A stretch of 64,000 nucleotides of DNA, taken from positions 1,178,001-1,242,000 of the forward strand of contig NZ_CP084260.1 of NCBI RefSeq assembly GCF_022879575.1, in the 5' to 3' direction. The position numbers and the translations under genes are program-made. The notes under the pieces are model-generated. The model saw nothing but the letters and a program-made list of their open reading frames with translations, was not told the origin of the DNA and did no database searches. The number at the start of each line of letters is the position of its first letter. Within the stretch, counting starts at the first letter, position 1. Positions 10,783-22,032 of this stretch are shown here, piece by piece. Source of the DNA: Caballeronia sp. SL2Y3. GTDB lineage: Bacteria; Pseudomonadota; Gammaproteobacteria; Burkholderiales; Burkholderiaceae.

Positions 10783-10814
10783 ATTGTTGACAATCTTTAT
10801 GTCGATTCTAAGAT
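10783..10814 (+). promoter_or_regulatory. gntR promoter with overlapping palindrome
   Basis: A consensus -35 TTGACA (10787-10792), a 16-base spacer and -10-like TAAGAT (10809-10814). The -35 lies inside the palindrome ATTGT-TG-ACAAT (10783-10794), so a bound dimer would block RNA polymerase. This is a plausible autorepression site. Confidence 0.55.
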
Positions 10815-10838
10815 GATCAACATGCAAGCGAGCACATC

Positions 10839-11594
10839 ATGTCCGACCGTAAATCGAGTGCTGCATCGAACGCTTCCGCCGGTTCTCTGAACGGAGCCGC
10901 CGCAGCGAGCCCCGAGTCGATCGCCGAGAACATCCGCGCCGCGATCCTCGAACACCGGCTTGCTCCCGGCGCGAAGCTGACCGAAGCGCAGTTGTGCGAA
11001 GTGTTCGACGTGAAACGCGGCCCGGTGCGCCAGGCGCTGTCGCAGCTGGCAAGCGAGCGGCTCGTCGATCTCGAACCGAATCGCGGCGCGTTCGTGGCAA
11101 GTCCGTCGCTGCAGGAAGTGCACGACGTGTTCGAGATGCGGCGCATCGTCGAGCTGGCTGTCGTCGAGCGCATCTGCAAAGGGCACGGCACGCGGCGGCT
11201 GAAGTCGATCGGCGCGACCATCGGGCGCGAAAGGCGAGCGTTTGAGGACCGCGACTTTTCCGCGTGGATTCGGCTGTCGGGCGAGTTCCACACCGAACTG
11301 GCCGCGCTCACCGGCAACGCCGTGCTGTGCGATTGTCTGTCCGGACTCGTCGCGCGCTCGACGCTCATTTCGGCGCTGTATGAATCGCTCGGCAAGAGTT
11401 CGTGCTCGTTCGAAGATCACGAAGCGATCCTCGCCGCGCTCGATGCCGGCGACGCCGCGAAAGCCGCGGATCTGATGGCGCAACATCTGCGCGATGTCGA
11501 ATTGAAGATGCTGGAGCGGCCCGCCCGTGGCGCGGTCGATCTGAAGGAAGTATTCGCGAGGCCGGGCGAACGCGAGAAGGCGTTCGGCGCGTAG
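10839..11594 (+). CDS. GntR family regulator (FadR/FCD type)
   Basis: A 251-residue regulator. A low-complexity Ala/Ser leader (1-24) precedes a winged HTH at about 26-95 (ESIAENIRAAILEHRLAPGA, and VKRGPVRQALSQLASERLVD). The C-terminal part is an all-helical FCD-type ligand domain. It heads the allantoin/urate gene block and most likely controls it in response to a purine degradation intermediate. The ligand is not known from the sequence. Two palindromes of form TTGTnGACAA precede it. Confidence 0.85.
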   Translation: MSDRKSSAASNASAGSLNGAAAASPESIAENIRAAILEHRLAPGAKLTEAQLCEVFDVKRGPVRQALSQLASERLVDLEPNRGAFVASPSLQEVHDVFEMRRIVELAVVERICKGHGTRRLKSIGATIGRERRAFEDRDFSAWIRLSGEFHTELAALTGNAVLCDCLSGLVARSTLISALYESLGKSSCSFEDHEAILAALDAGDAAKAADLMAQHLRDVELKMLERPARGAVDLKEVFARPGEREKAFGA

Positions 11595-11923
11595 CCAAGC
11601 CGCAGCACGAACACACATGACTGGAGACCGCGCCCGCGCCGATTGCAGCGGACGCGTGGCGAGACGCGCGCGCGACCCCGTTCGCAGCATGCGCCGCACT
11701 GAACGAGACGCTCAACGACGAGCGTGCAATGAAAAACGCCTGACGGCGAGCGAGATGGGCCGAAGCCCGCTCGCTCTCGGCACTACGCCGCAGGCGATGG
11801 AGCAAATCCGAAGAGTACCGCGCGAGCGTGGCGGCGAGCCCGTTCGCGAAGGTATCCGACGACGCTTGATCCCAAGCAATTGCCGCTTTTTCATGACGCA
11901 AGCCGCCCATCCAAGGAGAGGTC
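11595..11923. other. 329-base gap between gntR and the NCS1 permease
   Basis: No credible gene is seen. The gap probably carries the promoter of the permease-racemase genes, but no clear -35/-10 pair and no copy of the TTGTnGACAA palindrome were found. An AAGGAGAGG ribosome-binding site ends it. Confidence 0.4.
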
Positions 11924-13426
11924 ATGGCTCAGTTCAGTGCAACGCCCGGCAGTTCAGCACTGCCGCCGTATGAAACCCCGTACGAATCTTCCGAGCACGA
12001 TACCGGCTTGCCGGCCGGCTACAGCGATCGTCTGTACAACGAAGATCTCGCGCCGCTCAGGAATCAGACGTGGGGCGCGTACAACATCTTCGCGTTCTGG
12101 ATGTCGGACGTGCATAGCGTCGGCGGCTATGTGTTCGCGGGCAGTCTCTTTGCGCTCGGGCTGACGAGCTGGCAGGTGCTCGTGTCGCTGCTCATCGGCA
12201 TCGGGTTCGTGAATCTGCTGTGCAATCTCATCGCAAAGCCGAGTCAAGTGGCGGGCGTGCCGTATCCGGTCGCGTGCCGCGCGACGTTCGGCGTGCTCGG
12301 CGCGAACATTCCCGCCGTCATTCGCGGGCTGATCGCCGTGGCGTGGTACGGCATCCAGACGTATCTGGCCTCCAGCGCGCTCGTGATCGTCGTGCTGAAG
12401 TTCGTGCCGTCGCTGATGCCCTATGCGGACGTGCATCGCTATGGCTTCGTCGGGCTGTCGGCGCTCGGCTGGGCCGGCTTCATGCTGCTGTGGGTGTTGC
12501 AGGCGGTCGTGTTCTGGCGCGGCATGGAGATGATCAAGAAGTTCATCGACTTTGCCGGACCTGCCGTCTATGTCGTGATGTTCGGGCTCGCCGGATACAT
12601 GGTGTGGCGCGCGGGCATCCACAACATCGGGCTGAATCTCGGCGGCGTGAAGTATCACGGCATGGAAGTCGTGCCGGTGATGATCACCGCGATCTCGCTC
12701 GTCGTGTCCTATTTCTCCGGGCCGATGCTGAACTTCGGCGACTTCTCGCGCTACTGCAAGAGCTTTCGCAGCGTGAAGCGCGGCAATTTCTGGGGTCTGC
12801 CGGTCAACTTCCTCGCGTTCTCGCTCGTGACGGTCATCACGACGGCGGCCACGTTGCCGGTGTTCGGACAACTGATTACCGATCCGGTGGAAACGGTGGG
12901 CCGCATCGATCATCCGACGGCCGTCATTCTCGGCGCGCTGACGTTCACCATCGCGACCATCGGCATCAATATCGTGGCGAACTTCGTGTCGCCGGCGTTC
13001 GACTTCTCCAACGTCGCGCCGCGTCTCATCAGCTGGCGCATGGGCGGGATGATGGCCGCGACCGCGTCGATCTTCATCACGCCGTGGAATCTCTTCAACA
13101 ATCCCGCCGTGATCCACTACACGCTGGACATTCTCGGCAGCTTCATCGGACCGTTGTACGGCGTGCTGATTCTCGACTTCTATCTTCTGAAGCGCGGCAA
13201 GCTCGCGGTGAACGACCTCTACACGACGTCCGACACCGGCAAGTACTGGTACACGAAGGGCGTCAATCGCCGTGCGGTCATGGCGCTCTTGCCAGCCGCA
13301 GTCATCGCGATTCTCTGCGTGATGCTGCCTTCGCTCGAAGGCGCCGCGAACTTCTCGTGGTTCATCGGGGCGGGGCTCGGCGCGTTGTTCTACTGGATGC
13401 TCGCGGATCGCAAGCACGTGGCTTGA
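11924..13426 (+). CDS. NCS1 family nucleobase/allantoin/hydantoin permease
   Basis: A 500-residue, 12-segment inner-membrane symporter of the cytosine/purine/hydantoin family. The N-terminal motif QTWGAYNIFAFWMSDVHSVG is a family hallmark of helix 1. It should import allantoin, a hydantoin or a related nucleobase with a cation. A strong AAGGAGAGG site precedes ATG 11924. The next gene is an allantoin/hydantoin-type racemase, so allantoin is the favoured substrate by context. Confidence 0.87.
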   Translation: MAQFSATPGSSALPPYETPYESSEHDTGLPAGYSDRLYNEDLAPLRNQTWGAYNIFAFWMSDVHSVGGYVFAGSLFALGLTSWQVLVSLLIGIGFVNLLCNLIAKPSQVAGVPYPVACRATFGVLGANIPAVIRGLIAVAWYGIQTYLASSALVIVVLKFVPSLMPYADVHRYGFVGLSALGWAGFMLLWVLQAVVFWRGMEMIKKFIDFAGPAVYVVMFGLAGYMVWRAGIHNIGLNLGGVKYHGMEVVPVMITAISLVVSYFSGPMLNFGDFSRYCKSFRSVKRGNFWGLPVNFLAFSLVTVITTAATLPVFGQLITDPVETVGRIDHPTAVILGALTFTIATIGINIVANFVSPAFDFSNVAPRLISWRMGGMMAATASIFITPWNLFNNPAVIHYTLDILGSFIGPLYGVLILDFYLLKRGKLAVNDLYTTSDTGKYWYTKGVNRRAVMALLPAAVIAILCVMLPSLEGAANFSWFIGAGLGALFYWMLADRKHVA

Positions 13427-13494
13427 AGTGAAGGGAACCGAGCCGCCGCGATACGTCGCGGCGGACGGAAAGACGCAATGAGCAGGAGACAGCA

Positions 13495-14229
13495 ATGCGC
13501 ATCAAACTGATCAATCCGAACACCACGCAGCGCATGACCGATTCGATGGCCCGCTGCGCGCGCGAGGTCGCCGCGCCCGGCACGGAAATCGTCGCGGTCA
13601 GCCCGACGATGGGTCCGCCTTCCATCGAAGGCTATTACGACGAAGCCATTGCCTCGCTCGGGCTGCTCGCCGAAGTGGAGGCGGGCGAGCGGCAGGGCTT
13701 CGACGGCTACGTGATCGCGTGTTTCGGCGACCCGGCGCTGTATGCGGCGCGCGAACTGGCGCGCGGGCCGGTGATCGGCATCGCGGAGGCGGCGATGCAC
13801 GCGGCGAGCGTCATCGCGCCGGGCTTCTCGGTCGTGACGACGCTGCGGCGCACGTGCGGCATGGCCTGGCATCTCGCCGAGCGCTACGGCATGACGCGCT
13901 TCTGCAAGAACGTGCGTGCGACGGACGTCGCCGTGCTCGAACTCGACGAGCCGGGCTCGGCGGCGCGGCAGACGATCATCGACGAATGCCGGCGCGCGCT
14001 CGACGAAGACGGCTCGGACGCCATCGTGCTCGGATGCGCGGGCATGGCGGAATTCTGCCGCGAAGTGGAGGACGCCATCGGCGCGCCGGTCGTGGAGGGC
14101 GTAACGGCGGCCGTCAAATGGGCCGAGGCGCTCATCGCGCTCAGGCTGCATACTGCTAAACGCGGGGACTTCGCGCGGCCGCTCGCGAAACGCTACGACG
14201 GCGTGCTCGCCGATTTCGGCCCGCGCTGA
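13495..14229 (+). CDS. Asp/Glu/hydantoin racemase family, probable allantoin racemase
   Basis: A 244-residue cofactor-independent racemase. The two catalytic cysteines lie in GYVIACFGDPAL (about residue 78) and IVLGCAGMAEF (about 181). The N-terminal KLINPNTTQRMTDSM is typical of the hydantoin racemase subgroup. Between an NCS1 permease and allantoinase it most likely interconverts (R)- and (S)-allantoin so that imported racemic allantoin can be used. Hydantoin racemase activity is an alternative. Confidence 0.8.
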   Translation: MRIKLINPNTTQRMTDSMARCAREVAAPGTEIVAVSPTMGPPSIEGYYDEAIASLGLLAEVEAGERQGFDGYVIACFGDPALYAARELARGPVIGIAEAAMHAASVIAPGFSVVTTLRRTCGMAWHLAERYGMTRFCKNVRATDVAVLELDEPGSAARQTIIDECRRALDEDGSDAIVLGCAGMAEFCREVEDAIGAPVVEGVTAAVKWAEALIALRLHTAKRGDFARPLAKRYDGVLADFGPR

Positions 14230-14363
14230 ACGCACGGAACGATCGACACATACCGGTGACGTGACCCGCAATATCTGCGCCGCTGTATGGGCGCGTCCGG
14301 GCGTTTTCGCTACACTGAATCGTCGACATTCCGCTTCCCAACGCCCCGTTTCCTGACCCAGCC

Positions 14364-15320
14364 ATGTCTCTAGATCCGAACTATCCACGCGACCTGATCG
14401 GCTACGGCCGCCATCCCGTGCAGGCGAACTGGCCGGGGCGTGCGCGCGTCGCCGTGCAATTCGTGCTCAATTACGAGGAAGGCGGCGAAAACTGCGTGCT
14501 GCACGGCGATCCCGGCTCCGAGCAGTTCTTGTCGGAGATCGTGGGCGCGGCGTCGTATCCGGCGCGTCACATGAGCATGGAGTCCATCTACGAATACGGC
14601 TCGCGCGCAGGCGTCTGGCGCATCTTGCGCGAATTCGAGAAGCGCGGCTTGCCGCTGACCGTGTTCGGCGTCGGCATGGCGATGGAGCGGCATCCCGAGC
14701 TGTCGCGGGCGTTCGTGGAACTGGGGCATGAGATCGCGTGCCACGGGTATCGCTGGATTCACTATCAGGACATGTCGCCGGAGCGCGAAGCGGAGCATAT
14801 GCGCCTCGGCATGGAAGCCATCGAGCGCGTGACGGGCGTGCGGCCGCTTGGCTGGTACACGGGCCGCGACAGTCCGAACACGCATCGGCTGGTGGCGGAA
14901 TACGGCGGCTTTCTGTACGACTCGGACTATTACGGCGACGACCTGCCGTTCTGGATGGACGTCGATCTCGGCAACGGCAAGAGCACGCCGCAACTCATCG
15001 TGCCGTACACGCTCGACACCAACGACATGCGTTTCGCCACGCCGCAAGGCTTCAATACGGGCGACCACTTCTTCACGTACCTGCGCGATGCCTTCGACGT
15101 GCTCTACGAAGAAGGCGACGAAGCGCCGAAGATGCTGTCCATCGGCATGCACTGCCGGCTGCTCGGTCGTCCCGGGCGCTTTCGCGGGCTGCAGAAGTTT
15201 CTCGATCACATCGAAAAGCACGACCGCGTGTGGGTGACGCGGCGCGTCGATATCGCGCGGCACTGGCGCGAACATCACCCTTCCGATCAAACGAAAGAAG
15301 ACAACGGGACGGCGGCATGA
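14364..15320 (+). CDS. puuE: allantoinase, PuuE type
   Basis: A 318-residue polysaccharide-deacetylase-fold allantoinase that opens the allantoin ring to give allantoate. Conserved blocks: YPRDLIGYGRHPVQANWPG at the N-terminus, ELGHEIACHGYRWIHYQDM, and SIGMHCRLLGRPGR. This fold is unrelated to the metal-dependent AllB enzyme. Its stop overlaps the uraD start (ATGA). Confidence 0.92.
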   Translation: MSLDPNYPRDLIGYGRHPVQANWPGRARVAVQFVLNYEEGGENCVLHGDPGSEQFLSEIVGAASYPARHMSMESIYEYGSRAGVWRILREFEKRGLPLTVFGVGMAMERHPELSRAFVELGHEIACHGYRWIHYQDMSPEREAEHMRLGMEAIERVTGVRPLGWYTGRDSPNTHRLVAEYGGFLYDSDYYGDDLPFWMDVDLGNGKSTPQLIVPYTLDTNDMRFATPQGFNTGDHFFTYLRDAFDVLYEEGDEAPKMLSIGMHCRLLGRPGRFRGLQKFLDHIEKHDRVWVTRRVDIARHWREHHPSDQTKEDNGTAA

Positions 15321-15838
15321 AGGCGATGCAAACCACACTCGACCAACTCAACACCATGCCCGCCGACGCGTTCGTGACCGTGCTCGCCGGCATCTTCGAG
15401 CATTCGCCGTGGGTCGCGGAGATTGCGGCTGAGAAGCGCCCGTTTTCGAGCATCGACGAATTGCACGCGACCATGTCGCAAGCAGTCGAAACGGCGGGCG
15501 AAGAGAAGCAACTCGCGCTCATCAACGCGCACCCGGAACTCGCGGGCAAGGCAGCGGTGCGCGGCGAACTCACGGCCGAATCGACGCGTGAGCAGAGCGG
15601 CGCAGGCCTCAACCTCTGCACGCAGGAAGAGTTCGACAAGCTCCAGTCGCTGAACACGGCGTATCGCGAGAAGTTCGGCTTCCCGTTCATTCTCGCGGTG
15701 CGCGGGTATGACCGTCACGGCATCATCGCGAACTTCGAGGCGCGCGTGAATCACGACCGCGCCCAAGAACTTCGTACGAGTCTCGACCAGATTTACCGGA
15801 TCGCGCGCTTCAGGCTCGACGACCTGATTCGCGCCTGA
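15317..15838 (+). CDS. uraD: OHCU decarboxylase
   Basis: A 173-residue enzyme that decarboxylates 2-oxo-4-hydroxy-4-carboxy-5-ureidoimidazoline to (S)-allantoin, the third step from urate. The catalytic histidine is in [13 protein letters not shown], and [16 protein letters not shown] is a second family block. ATG 15317 overlaps the puuE stop. A start 9 bases later (MQTTLDQ) is equally possible. Confidence 0.9.
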   Translation: MKAMQTTLDQLNTMPADAFVTVLAGIFEHSPWVAEIAAEKRPFSSIDELHATMSQAVETAGEEKQLALINAHPELAGKAAVRGELTAESTREQSGAGLNLCTQEEFDKLQSLNTAYREKFGFPFILAVRGYDRHGIIANFEARVNHDRAQELRTSLDQIYRIARFRLDDLIRA

Positions 15839-15870
15839 TCCTTCCTAGCAACGACAACAGGACGCAGACA

Positions 15871-16881
15871 ATGGCAATTCCGACACTCGATCCCAACGCG
15901 CCCGATTTCACGCGCCGCTATGTGAATCTCGCGGACCCGCGTCTGGGCGCGCAGGCACTCGAGGCGAGCGACGATTTCTTCGCGCCGAAGGAACGCATGC
16001 TGAACCCCGAGCCGGCCGTGTTCATCCCCGGCAAATACGACGAACATGGCAAGTGGATGGACGGCTGGGAAACGCGGCGCAAGCGCACGACCGGCTACGA
16101 CTGGTGCATCGTCAAGCTGGCGCGGCCGGGCGTGATCAAGGGCATCGATCTGGATACGAGCCACTTCACGGGCAACTTCCCGCCGGCGGCGTCCATCGAG
16201 GGCGCGCATGTCGCCGATGGCGCGCCGAGCCAGTCCACGCAATGGACGGAAATCGTGCCGTCGACGACGCTGCAGGGCAATAGCCATCACTATCTGGATG
16301 TCGCATCCGCCGAGCCGTTCACGCACTTGCGCGTGAACATCTATCCGGACGGCGGCATCGCGCGATTGCGCGTGTACGGTCAGCCGCAGCTCGACTGGCG
16401 CAACGCGGATCGCAACGAACTGTTCGATCTCGCCGCGATGGAAAACGGCGCGTATATGGTCGGCACGAACAACCAGCACTTCGGTCTCGCGTCCACGCTT
16501 CTGATGCCGGGCCGCGGCGTCAATATGGGCGATGGCTGGGAAACGCGCCGCCGCCGCGAGCCGGGCAACGACTGGTGTATCGTCGCGCTCGCGCAGCCGG
16601 GCATCATCAAGAAGGTCGAAGTGGATACCGCGCACTTCAAGGGCAATTTCCCCGACCGCTGCTCGCTGCAGGCGGCGTATGTGAAGGGCGGCACGGACAG
16701 CTCGCTCGTCACGCAGGCCATGTTCTGGCCGGTGCTGTTGTCGGAACAGAAGCTGCAGATGGACAAGCAGCATTTCTTCGAGTCCGAACTCGCGGCGCTC
16801 GGCCCAGTCACGCACGTGCGCTTCAACATCTACCCGGACGGCGGCGTCTCGCGCCTGCGTCTTTTCGGAACGCTTGCATGA
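15871..16881 (+). CDS. alc: allantoicase
   Basis: A 336-residue protein built of two homologous jelly-roll domains. GWETRR plus a DWCIVKLA block (residues 65-84) recurs as GWETRRRR plus DWCIVALA near residue 222. Each repeat is followed by a DT(S/A)HF(T/K)GNFP motif. It splits allantoate into ureidoglycolate and urea. Its stop overlaps the allA start. Confidence 0.93.
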   Translation: MAIPTLDPNAPDFTRRYVNLADPRLGAQALEASDDFFAPKERMLNPEPAVFIPGKYDEHGKWMDGWETRRKRTTGYDWCIVKLARPGVIKGIDLDTSHFTGNFPPAASIEGAHVADGAPSQSTQWTEIVPSTTLQGNSHHYLDVASAEPFTHLRVNIYPDGGIARLRVYGQPQLDWRNADRNELFDLAAMENGAYMVGTNNQHFGLASTLLMPGRGVNMGDGWETRRRREPGNDWCIVALAQPGIIKKVEVDTAHFKGNFPDRCSLQAAYVKGGTDSSLVTQAMFWPVLLSEQKLQMDKQHFFESELAALGPVTHVRFNIYPDGGVSRLRLFGTLA

Positions 16882-17381
16882 TGAAGACGCTCGCGATCGA
16901 ACCGTTGACGCGCGCGGCGTTCGAGCCTTTCGGCGATGTGATCGAGCTCGACGGCGCGAAGCAGATCCCGATCAACCTCGGCACGACGATCCGCTTTCAC
17001 GATCTCTGCAAGGTCGACGTGACGGACGAGGGCGGCCGCACGCTCGTGAATCTCTTCCGTGGACAGCCGCGCGTGCTGCCGTTCGAAGTGAAGATGATGG
17101 AGCGTCATCCGCTCGGCTCGCAGGCGTTCATTCCCCTCGACGAGCGGCCGTATCTCGTGGTCGTCGCGCCGGCGGGAGACCTCGACGAATCGCAGATTCG
17201 CGCCTTCGTCACGCGCGGCTGGCAGGGCGTGAATTACGCGAAAGGCGTCTGGCATCATCCGCTCATTGCGCTGGATAAGGTCAGCGATTTCATCGTCGTC
17301 GATCGCGGTGGCGATGGCTTGAATCTGAACGAGCAGGACCTGAGCGAGTCGTTGTGGCTGACAGAAGAGGCGCTGCGCTGA
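16878..17381 (+). CDS. allA: ureidoglycolate lyase
   Basis: A 167-residue AllA family protein that converts (S)-ureidoglycolate to glyoxylate and urea. Conserved blocks: [35 protein letters not shown] and [18 protein letters not shown]. The start codon overlaps the alc stop (ATGATG; the second ATG at 16881 is also possible). It closes the puuE-uraD-alc-allA run and precedes a strong terminator. Confidence 0.93.
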   Translation: MMKTLAIEPLTRAAFEPFGDVIELDGAKQIPINLGTTIRFHDLCKVDVTDEGGRTLVNLFRGQPRVLPFEVKMMERHPLGSQAFIPLDERPYLVVVAPAGDLDESQIRAFVTRGWQGVNYAKGVWHHPLIALDKVSDFIVVDRGGDGLNLNEQDLSESLWLTEEALR

Positions 17382-17420
17382 GTCATCGCGCGGAGTGGGA
17401 GTGCCCCTGGCAGTCACGGA

Positions 17421-17450
17421 AAGACCGGCGCAGCATGGCCGGTCTTTTTT
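17421..17450 (+). terminator. intrinsic terminator after allA
   Basis: AAGACCGGC (17421-17429), loop of 8, GCCGGTCTT (17438-17446), then a T run to 17450. Confidence 0.88.
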
Positions 17451-17495
17451 GTTGCGCGCTACACTATGCCGCTCACTCCGACCAAGCGACTCACG

Positions 17496-18515
17496 ATGCC
17501 AGCACGCCAGATCGACCTACGCAGCGATACCGTCACCCGCCCGAGCCAAGCGATGCTCTCCGCCATGTCAGCCGCCGAAGTGGGCGACGACGTCTGGGGC
17601 GACGATCCCACGGTGCTCAAGCTCCAGTCCACGCTCGCGGAGCGCACCGGCAAGGAAGCGGGCCTGTTCTTTCCGAGCGGCACGCAAAGCAACCTCGCCG
17701 CGTTGATGGCGCACTGTGCGCGCGGCGACGAGTACATCGTCGGGCAGGCGGCGCATACGTATAAATACGAGGGCGGCGGGGCGGCGGTGCTCGGCAGCAT
17801 CCAGCCGCAGCCTATCGAGAACGCGCCCGACGGCTCGTTGCCGCTCGAAAAGATCGCGGCGGCGATCAAGCCCATCGACGATCACTTCGCGCGCTCGCGC
17901 CTGCTCGCGCTGGAGAACACCATCGGCGGGAAAGTGCTGCCGGCGGAATACGTGGCGCAGGCGACGAAGCTGGCCCGCGATCGCGGCCTCTCGACGCATC
18001 TGGACGGCGCGCGCATCTTCAACGCGGTGGTGGCGTCGGATAGGCCGGTGAGCGAACTGTGCGCGCCGTTCGACACCGTTTCCATCTGCTTTTCGAAAGG
18101 GCTCGGCGCGCCCGTCGGTTCGGTGCTGGTCGGCAGCAAGGCGCTCGTCGATGTCGCGCACCGCTGGCGCAAGGTGCTCGGCGGCGGCATGCGGCAGGCG
18201 GGCGTGCTCGCGGCGGCGTGCCTTCACGCGCTCGACCATCACGTCGACGGCCTCGCGCAGGATCACGACAACGCGGCGCGGCTCGCAGCGGGGCTCGCCG
18301 AGATCGATGGAATCGTAATTCAGGCGCAAGCCACCAATATGGTGTTCGCGCAGATTCCCGAGAAGCATTGCGCGCCGCTCGAAGCGTGGCTCAAGGAACG
18401 CGGCATTCTCACGCAGATGCTCTACGCATCGCGGTTCGTGACGCATCGCGATGTGTCGCGCGAGGATATCGATACGGTCATCGGCGCGGTCAAAGGCTAC
18501 TTCGCCGCGCAATAA
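17496..18515 (+). CDS. ltaE: low-specificity L-threonine aldolase
   Basis: A 339-residue PLP enzyme that cleaves L-threonine and L-allo-threonine to glycine and acetaldehyde. The PLP lysine is Lys201 in SICFSKGLGAPVGS, and the N-terminal IDLRSDTVTRPS is the family signature. ATG 17496 gives the usual length. ATG 17466 is in frame but lies only 15 bases after the terminator T run. The gene has its own transcript between purine genes, and a link to purine catabolism through glycine or glyoxylate is only a guess. Confidence 0.9.
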   Translation: MPARQIDLRSDTVTRPSQAMLSAMSAAEVGDDVWGDDPTVLKLQSTLAERTGKEAGLFFPSGTQSNLAALMAHCARGDEYIVGQAAHTYKYEGGGAAVLGSIQPQPIENAPDGSLPLEKIAAAIKPIDDHFARSRLLALENTIGGKVLPAEYVAQATKLARDRGLSTHLDGARIFNAVVASDRPVSELCAPFDTVSICFSKGLGAPVGSVLVGSKALVDVAHRWRKVLGGGMRQAGVLAAACLHALDHHVDGLAQDHDNAARLAAGLAEIDGIVIQAQATNMVFAQIPEKHCAPLEAWLKERGILTQMLYASRFVTHRDVSREDIDTVIGAVKGYFAAQ

Positions 18516-18552
18516 AAAAACGGCCCGCGCGGCAGAAGCCGATCCGGGCCGT
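18514..18552 (-). terminator. intrinsic terminator for puuD
   Basis: On the minus strand ACGGCCCG, a 17-base loop and CGGGCCGT are followed by a run of T (plus-strand A run 18514-18520). It also overlaps the end of ltaE, so it separates the converging transcripts. Confidence 0.8.
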
Positions 18553-18570
18553 CTCGCAGCGACGCGACGC

Positions 18571-19764
18571 TTACTGCACCGCGCCTCCGTCAAACCAAGC
18601 GGCGATCTTCTGACGCTCGGCATCCGTCATTTGCGTGACGTTGCCGAGCGGCATCGCTTTCAGCGTCACCGCCTGCTGATGCACGCGCTGCGCGTTCTGG
18701 CGAATCTCGGCGGGCGTGTCGAGCAGAACGCCTGCCGGCGCGCTGCCCATCATCGTCGGATGCGCGGAGTGGCATACCGCGCAACGCTGCTGGATGATCG
18801 GCTGAATGTCGGCGACCTTGATCGTCGGCGCGCCCGCGGCTTGCGCGACCGGCGCGGTCGGCGCGGGCATCGTCCACGCGAACGCGCCGAGCACCAGCAC
18901 GAGACCCGCGACCGGCATGTACCACAGCACCTGCCCGCGATGGCGCATCACGAAGAACTGACGGATCAGCGCGCCCGCCAGCATGATGAGCACGAGGATC
19001 ACCCAGTTGTACTTGTGCGTGTAGGTCATCGCGTAGTGGTTGGACAGCATCGCGAAGACGACCGGCAGCGTGAAGTACGTGTTATGCACGGAACGCTGCT
19101 TGCCGCGCTTGCCGTAGATGGCGTTCGGCGTTTCGCCCTTGAGCATCGCCGCGACCATCTTGCGCTGTCCCGGAATGATGACGAAGAACACGTTCGCCGA
19201 CATGATCGTCGCGATCATCGCGCCGGTGATCAGATACGCCGCGCGGCCCGAGAACACATGGCACGCGACGAATGCCGCGATCAGCACGTAGATGCCGACG
19301 CAAATGCCGAGCAGCTTGTCGTTGTGGCCGAGCAGGCGGCAGAGCGAATCGTAGACGATCCACCCGGCCATCAGAAAGCCGAGCGCCGCCGACACGGCAA
19401 CGACCGGTCCCATGTCGAGCACGGTCTTGTCGATCAGATACGTGCTGGGCGAGAACAGATACAGCACGAAGAAGAGGCCGAAGCCGGACATCCACGTGGT
19501 ATAGGACGGCCAGAACGACCAGTGCAGATTCTCCGGCATGTCCTGCGGCGCGACCGAATACTTCTGCATGTGATAGAAGCCGCCGCCATGCACGTGCCAG
19601 AAGTCGCCGAACACGCCGCGCCGGCGCGCGTTCGGGTCCTGCGGCGGTTTCAGGCTGTTGTCGAGCGCGACGAAATAGAACGACTCGCCGATCCACGCGA
19701 TCGCCACGATCACGTGCAGACAGCGCAAGACCAGGTTCAGCCAGTCGGTGATAAAGCCTTCCAT
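18571..19764 (-). CDS. puuD: membrane urate hydroxylase with cytochrome c domain (PuuD)
   Basis: A 397-residue protein with seven to eight hydrophobic segments in the N-terminal 300 residues (DUF989) and a C-terminal cytochrome c domain with CAVCH at about 328-332. PuuD proteins oxidise urate to 5-hydroxyisourate and pass electrons to the respiratory chain, so no soluble cofactor-free uricase is needed. ATG 19764 was chosen because GGAGG lies 5 bases upstream; a GTG at 19776 overlaps that site. It is downstream of uraH on the same strand with a 76-base gap. Confidence 0.9.
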   Translation of the reverse strand: MEGFITDWLNLVLRCLHVIVAIAWIGESFYFVALDNSLKPPQDPNARRRGVFGDFWHVHGGGFYHMQKYSVAPQDMPENLHWSFWPSYTTWMSGFGLFFVLYLFSPSTYLIDKTVLDMGPVVAVSAALGFLMAGWIVYDSLCRLLGHNDKLLGICVGIYVLIAAFVACHVFSGRAAYLITGAMIATIMSANVFFVIIPGQRKMVAAMLKGETPNAIYGKRGKQRSVHNTYFTLPVVFAMLSNHYAMTYTHKYNWVILVLIMLAGALIRQFFVMRHRGQVLWYMPVAGLVLVLGAFAWTMPAPTAPVAQAAGAPTIKVADIQPIIQQRCAVCHSAHPTMMGSAPAGVLLDTPAEIRQNAQRVHQQAVTLKAMPLGNVTQMTDAERQKIAAWFDGGAVQ

Positions 19765-19840
19765 GAACTCCTCCACTACCGATTCGTTATGCGCACGCCG
19801 TCGATGCGCGGCGTGCTGTGATCGCTATGTCTGGCGCGTG

Positions 19841-20194
19841 TTAGCTGCCGCGATACGTGCTGTACGCCCACGGCGAAACCAAAAGCGGCACGTGATAATG
19901 CGCGGCGGCGTCCGCGATGCCGAAGCGCAACACGACGCGATCGACGAAGCGCGGCTCGGGCACGTTCACGCCGAGCGCGGCGAAATAATCGCCCGCGTGA
20001 AAAACGAGTTCGTATTCGCCGGTTTCGAGTTCCGCGCCTTCGAGCAGCGGCGCATCGCAGCGGCCGTCGTCGTTGGTCAGGGTGGTCTTGATTGCGCGCC
20101 GGGTGTCGCCGGATAGCGCGAAGAGCTCGACTTGTATGTTCGCGCCGGGGCGGCCGTGCGCGGTGTCGAGGACGTGGGTGGTGAGCTTGCCCAT
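19841..20194 (-). CDS. uraH: 5-hydroxyisourate hydrolase
   Basis: A 117-residue transthyretin-like enzyme that hydrolyses 5-hydroxyisourate to OHCU. The N-terminal KLTTHVLDTAHGRPG and the C-terminal HYHVPLLVSPWAYSTYRGS are family signatures, including the terminal YRGS. AAGGA lies 8 bases before ATG 20194. ATG 20200 is too close to that site. Confidence 0.93.
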   Translation of the reverse strand: MGKLTTHVLDTAHGRPGANIQVELFALSGDTRRAIKTTLTNDDGRCDAPLLEGAELETGEYELVFHAGDYFAALGVNVPEPRFVDRVVLRFGIADAAAHYHVPLLVSPWAYSTYRGS

Positions 20195-20661
20195 TCGCAT
20201 GTTCCTTGTGTTGTGCGATGTCCGGCTCGCGCATCGATCCGAAATCCGCACTGTGGGGAACCGTGCGGCGGCGGCGGATCGAGGCTCCACGTCAGTGGCT
20301 ACATACCCGTCGGCGTTTCAGATGCGCGCCGTGTACAGCATTGTAGAAATTCGAGACGCGCTGTGCGTCCGCGATAGGAAAGATAATGCCGGCCGCATGA
20401 GCGCCGCCGCTGGTCTCGGACCGCGACGCGCGGGCAATCTGCACGGCTTTTGCTGCGATGCTACCTGCGCCAAAATTCGCAAATATATCGCCGGGCTGAA
20501 GTCGACTATGGCGGCCCCGTGATTGCGGCGATGTTTTTGGCTGCCGACAGTGACACCGCGCGCAATCGAGCCGCGTCCCGAAGACGGCGTTCATTCGCTG
20601 GGTAACCGGGGCTTTCACTGGTCCTCTTACCCTGATGCAACCCGTTTCCGGAGAACATTCG
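20195..20661. other. 467-base divergent intergenic region, uraH / deaminase
   Basis: No credible gene. It must carry divergent promoters for uraH-puuD (minus) and the deaminase (plus). I see no convincing -35/-10 pair and no copy of the palindrome found before gntR. The plus-strand ribosome-binding site GGAG is at 20650-20653. Confidence 0.4.

Positions 20662-22032
<1,371 letters not shown>

Noticed and set aside
11954..13495. 513-codon open frame antisense to the NCS1 permease
   Set aside because: His/Arg/Asp-rich composition typical of shadow frames in GC-rich genes; the sense strand encodes a clear permease.
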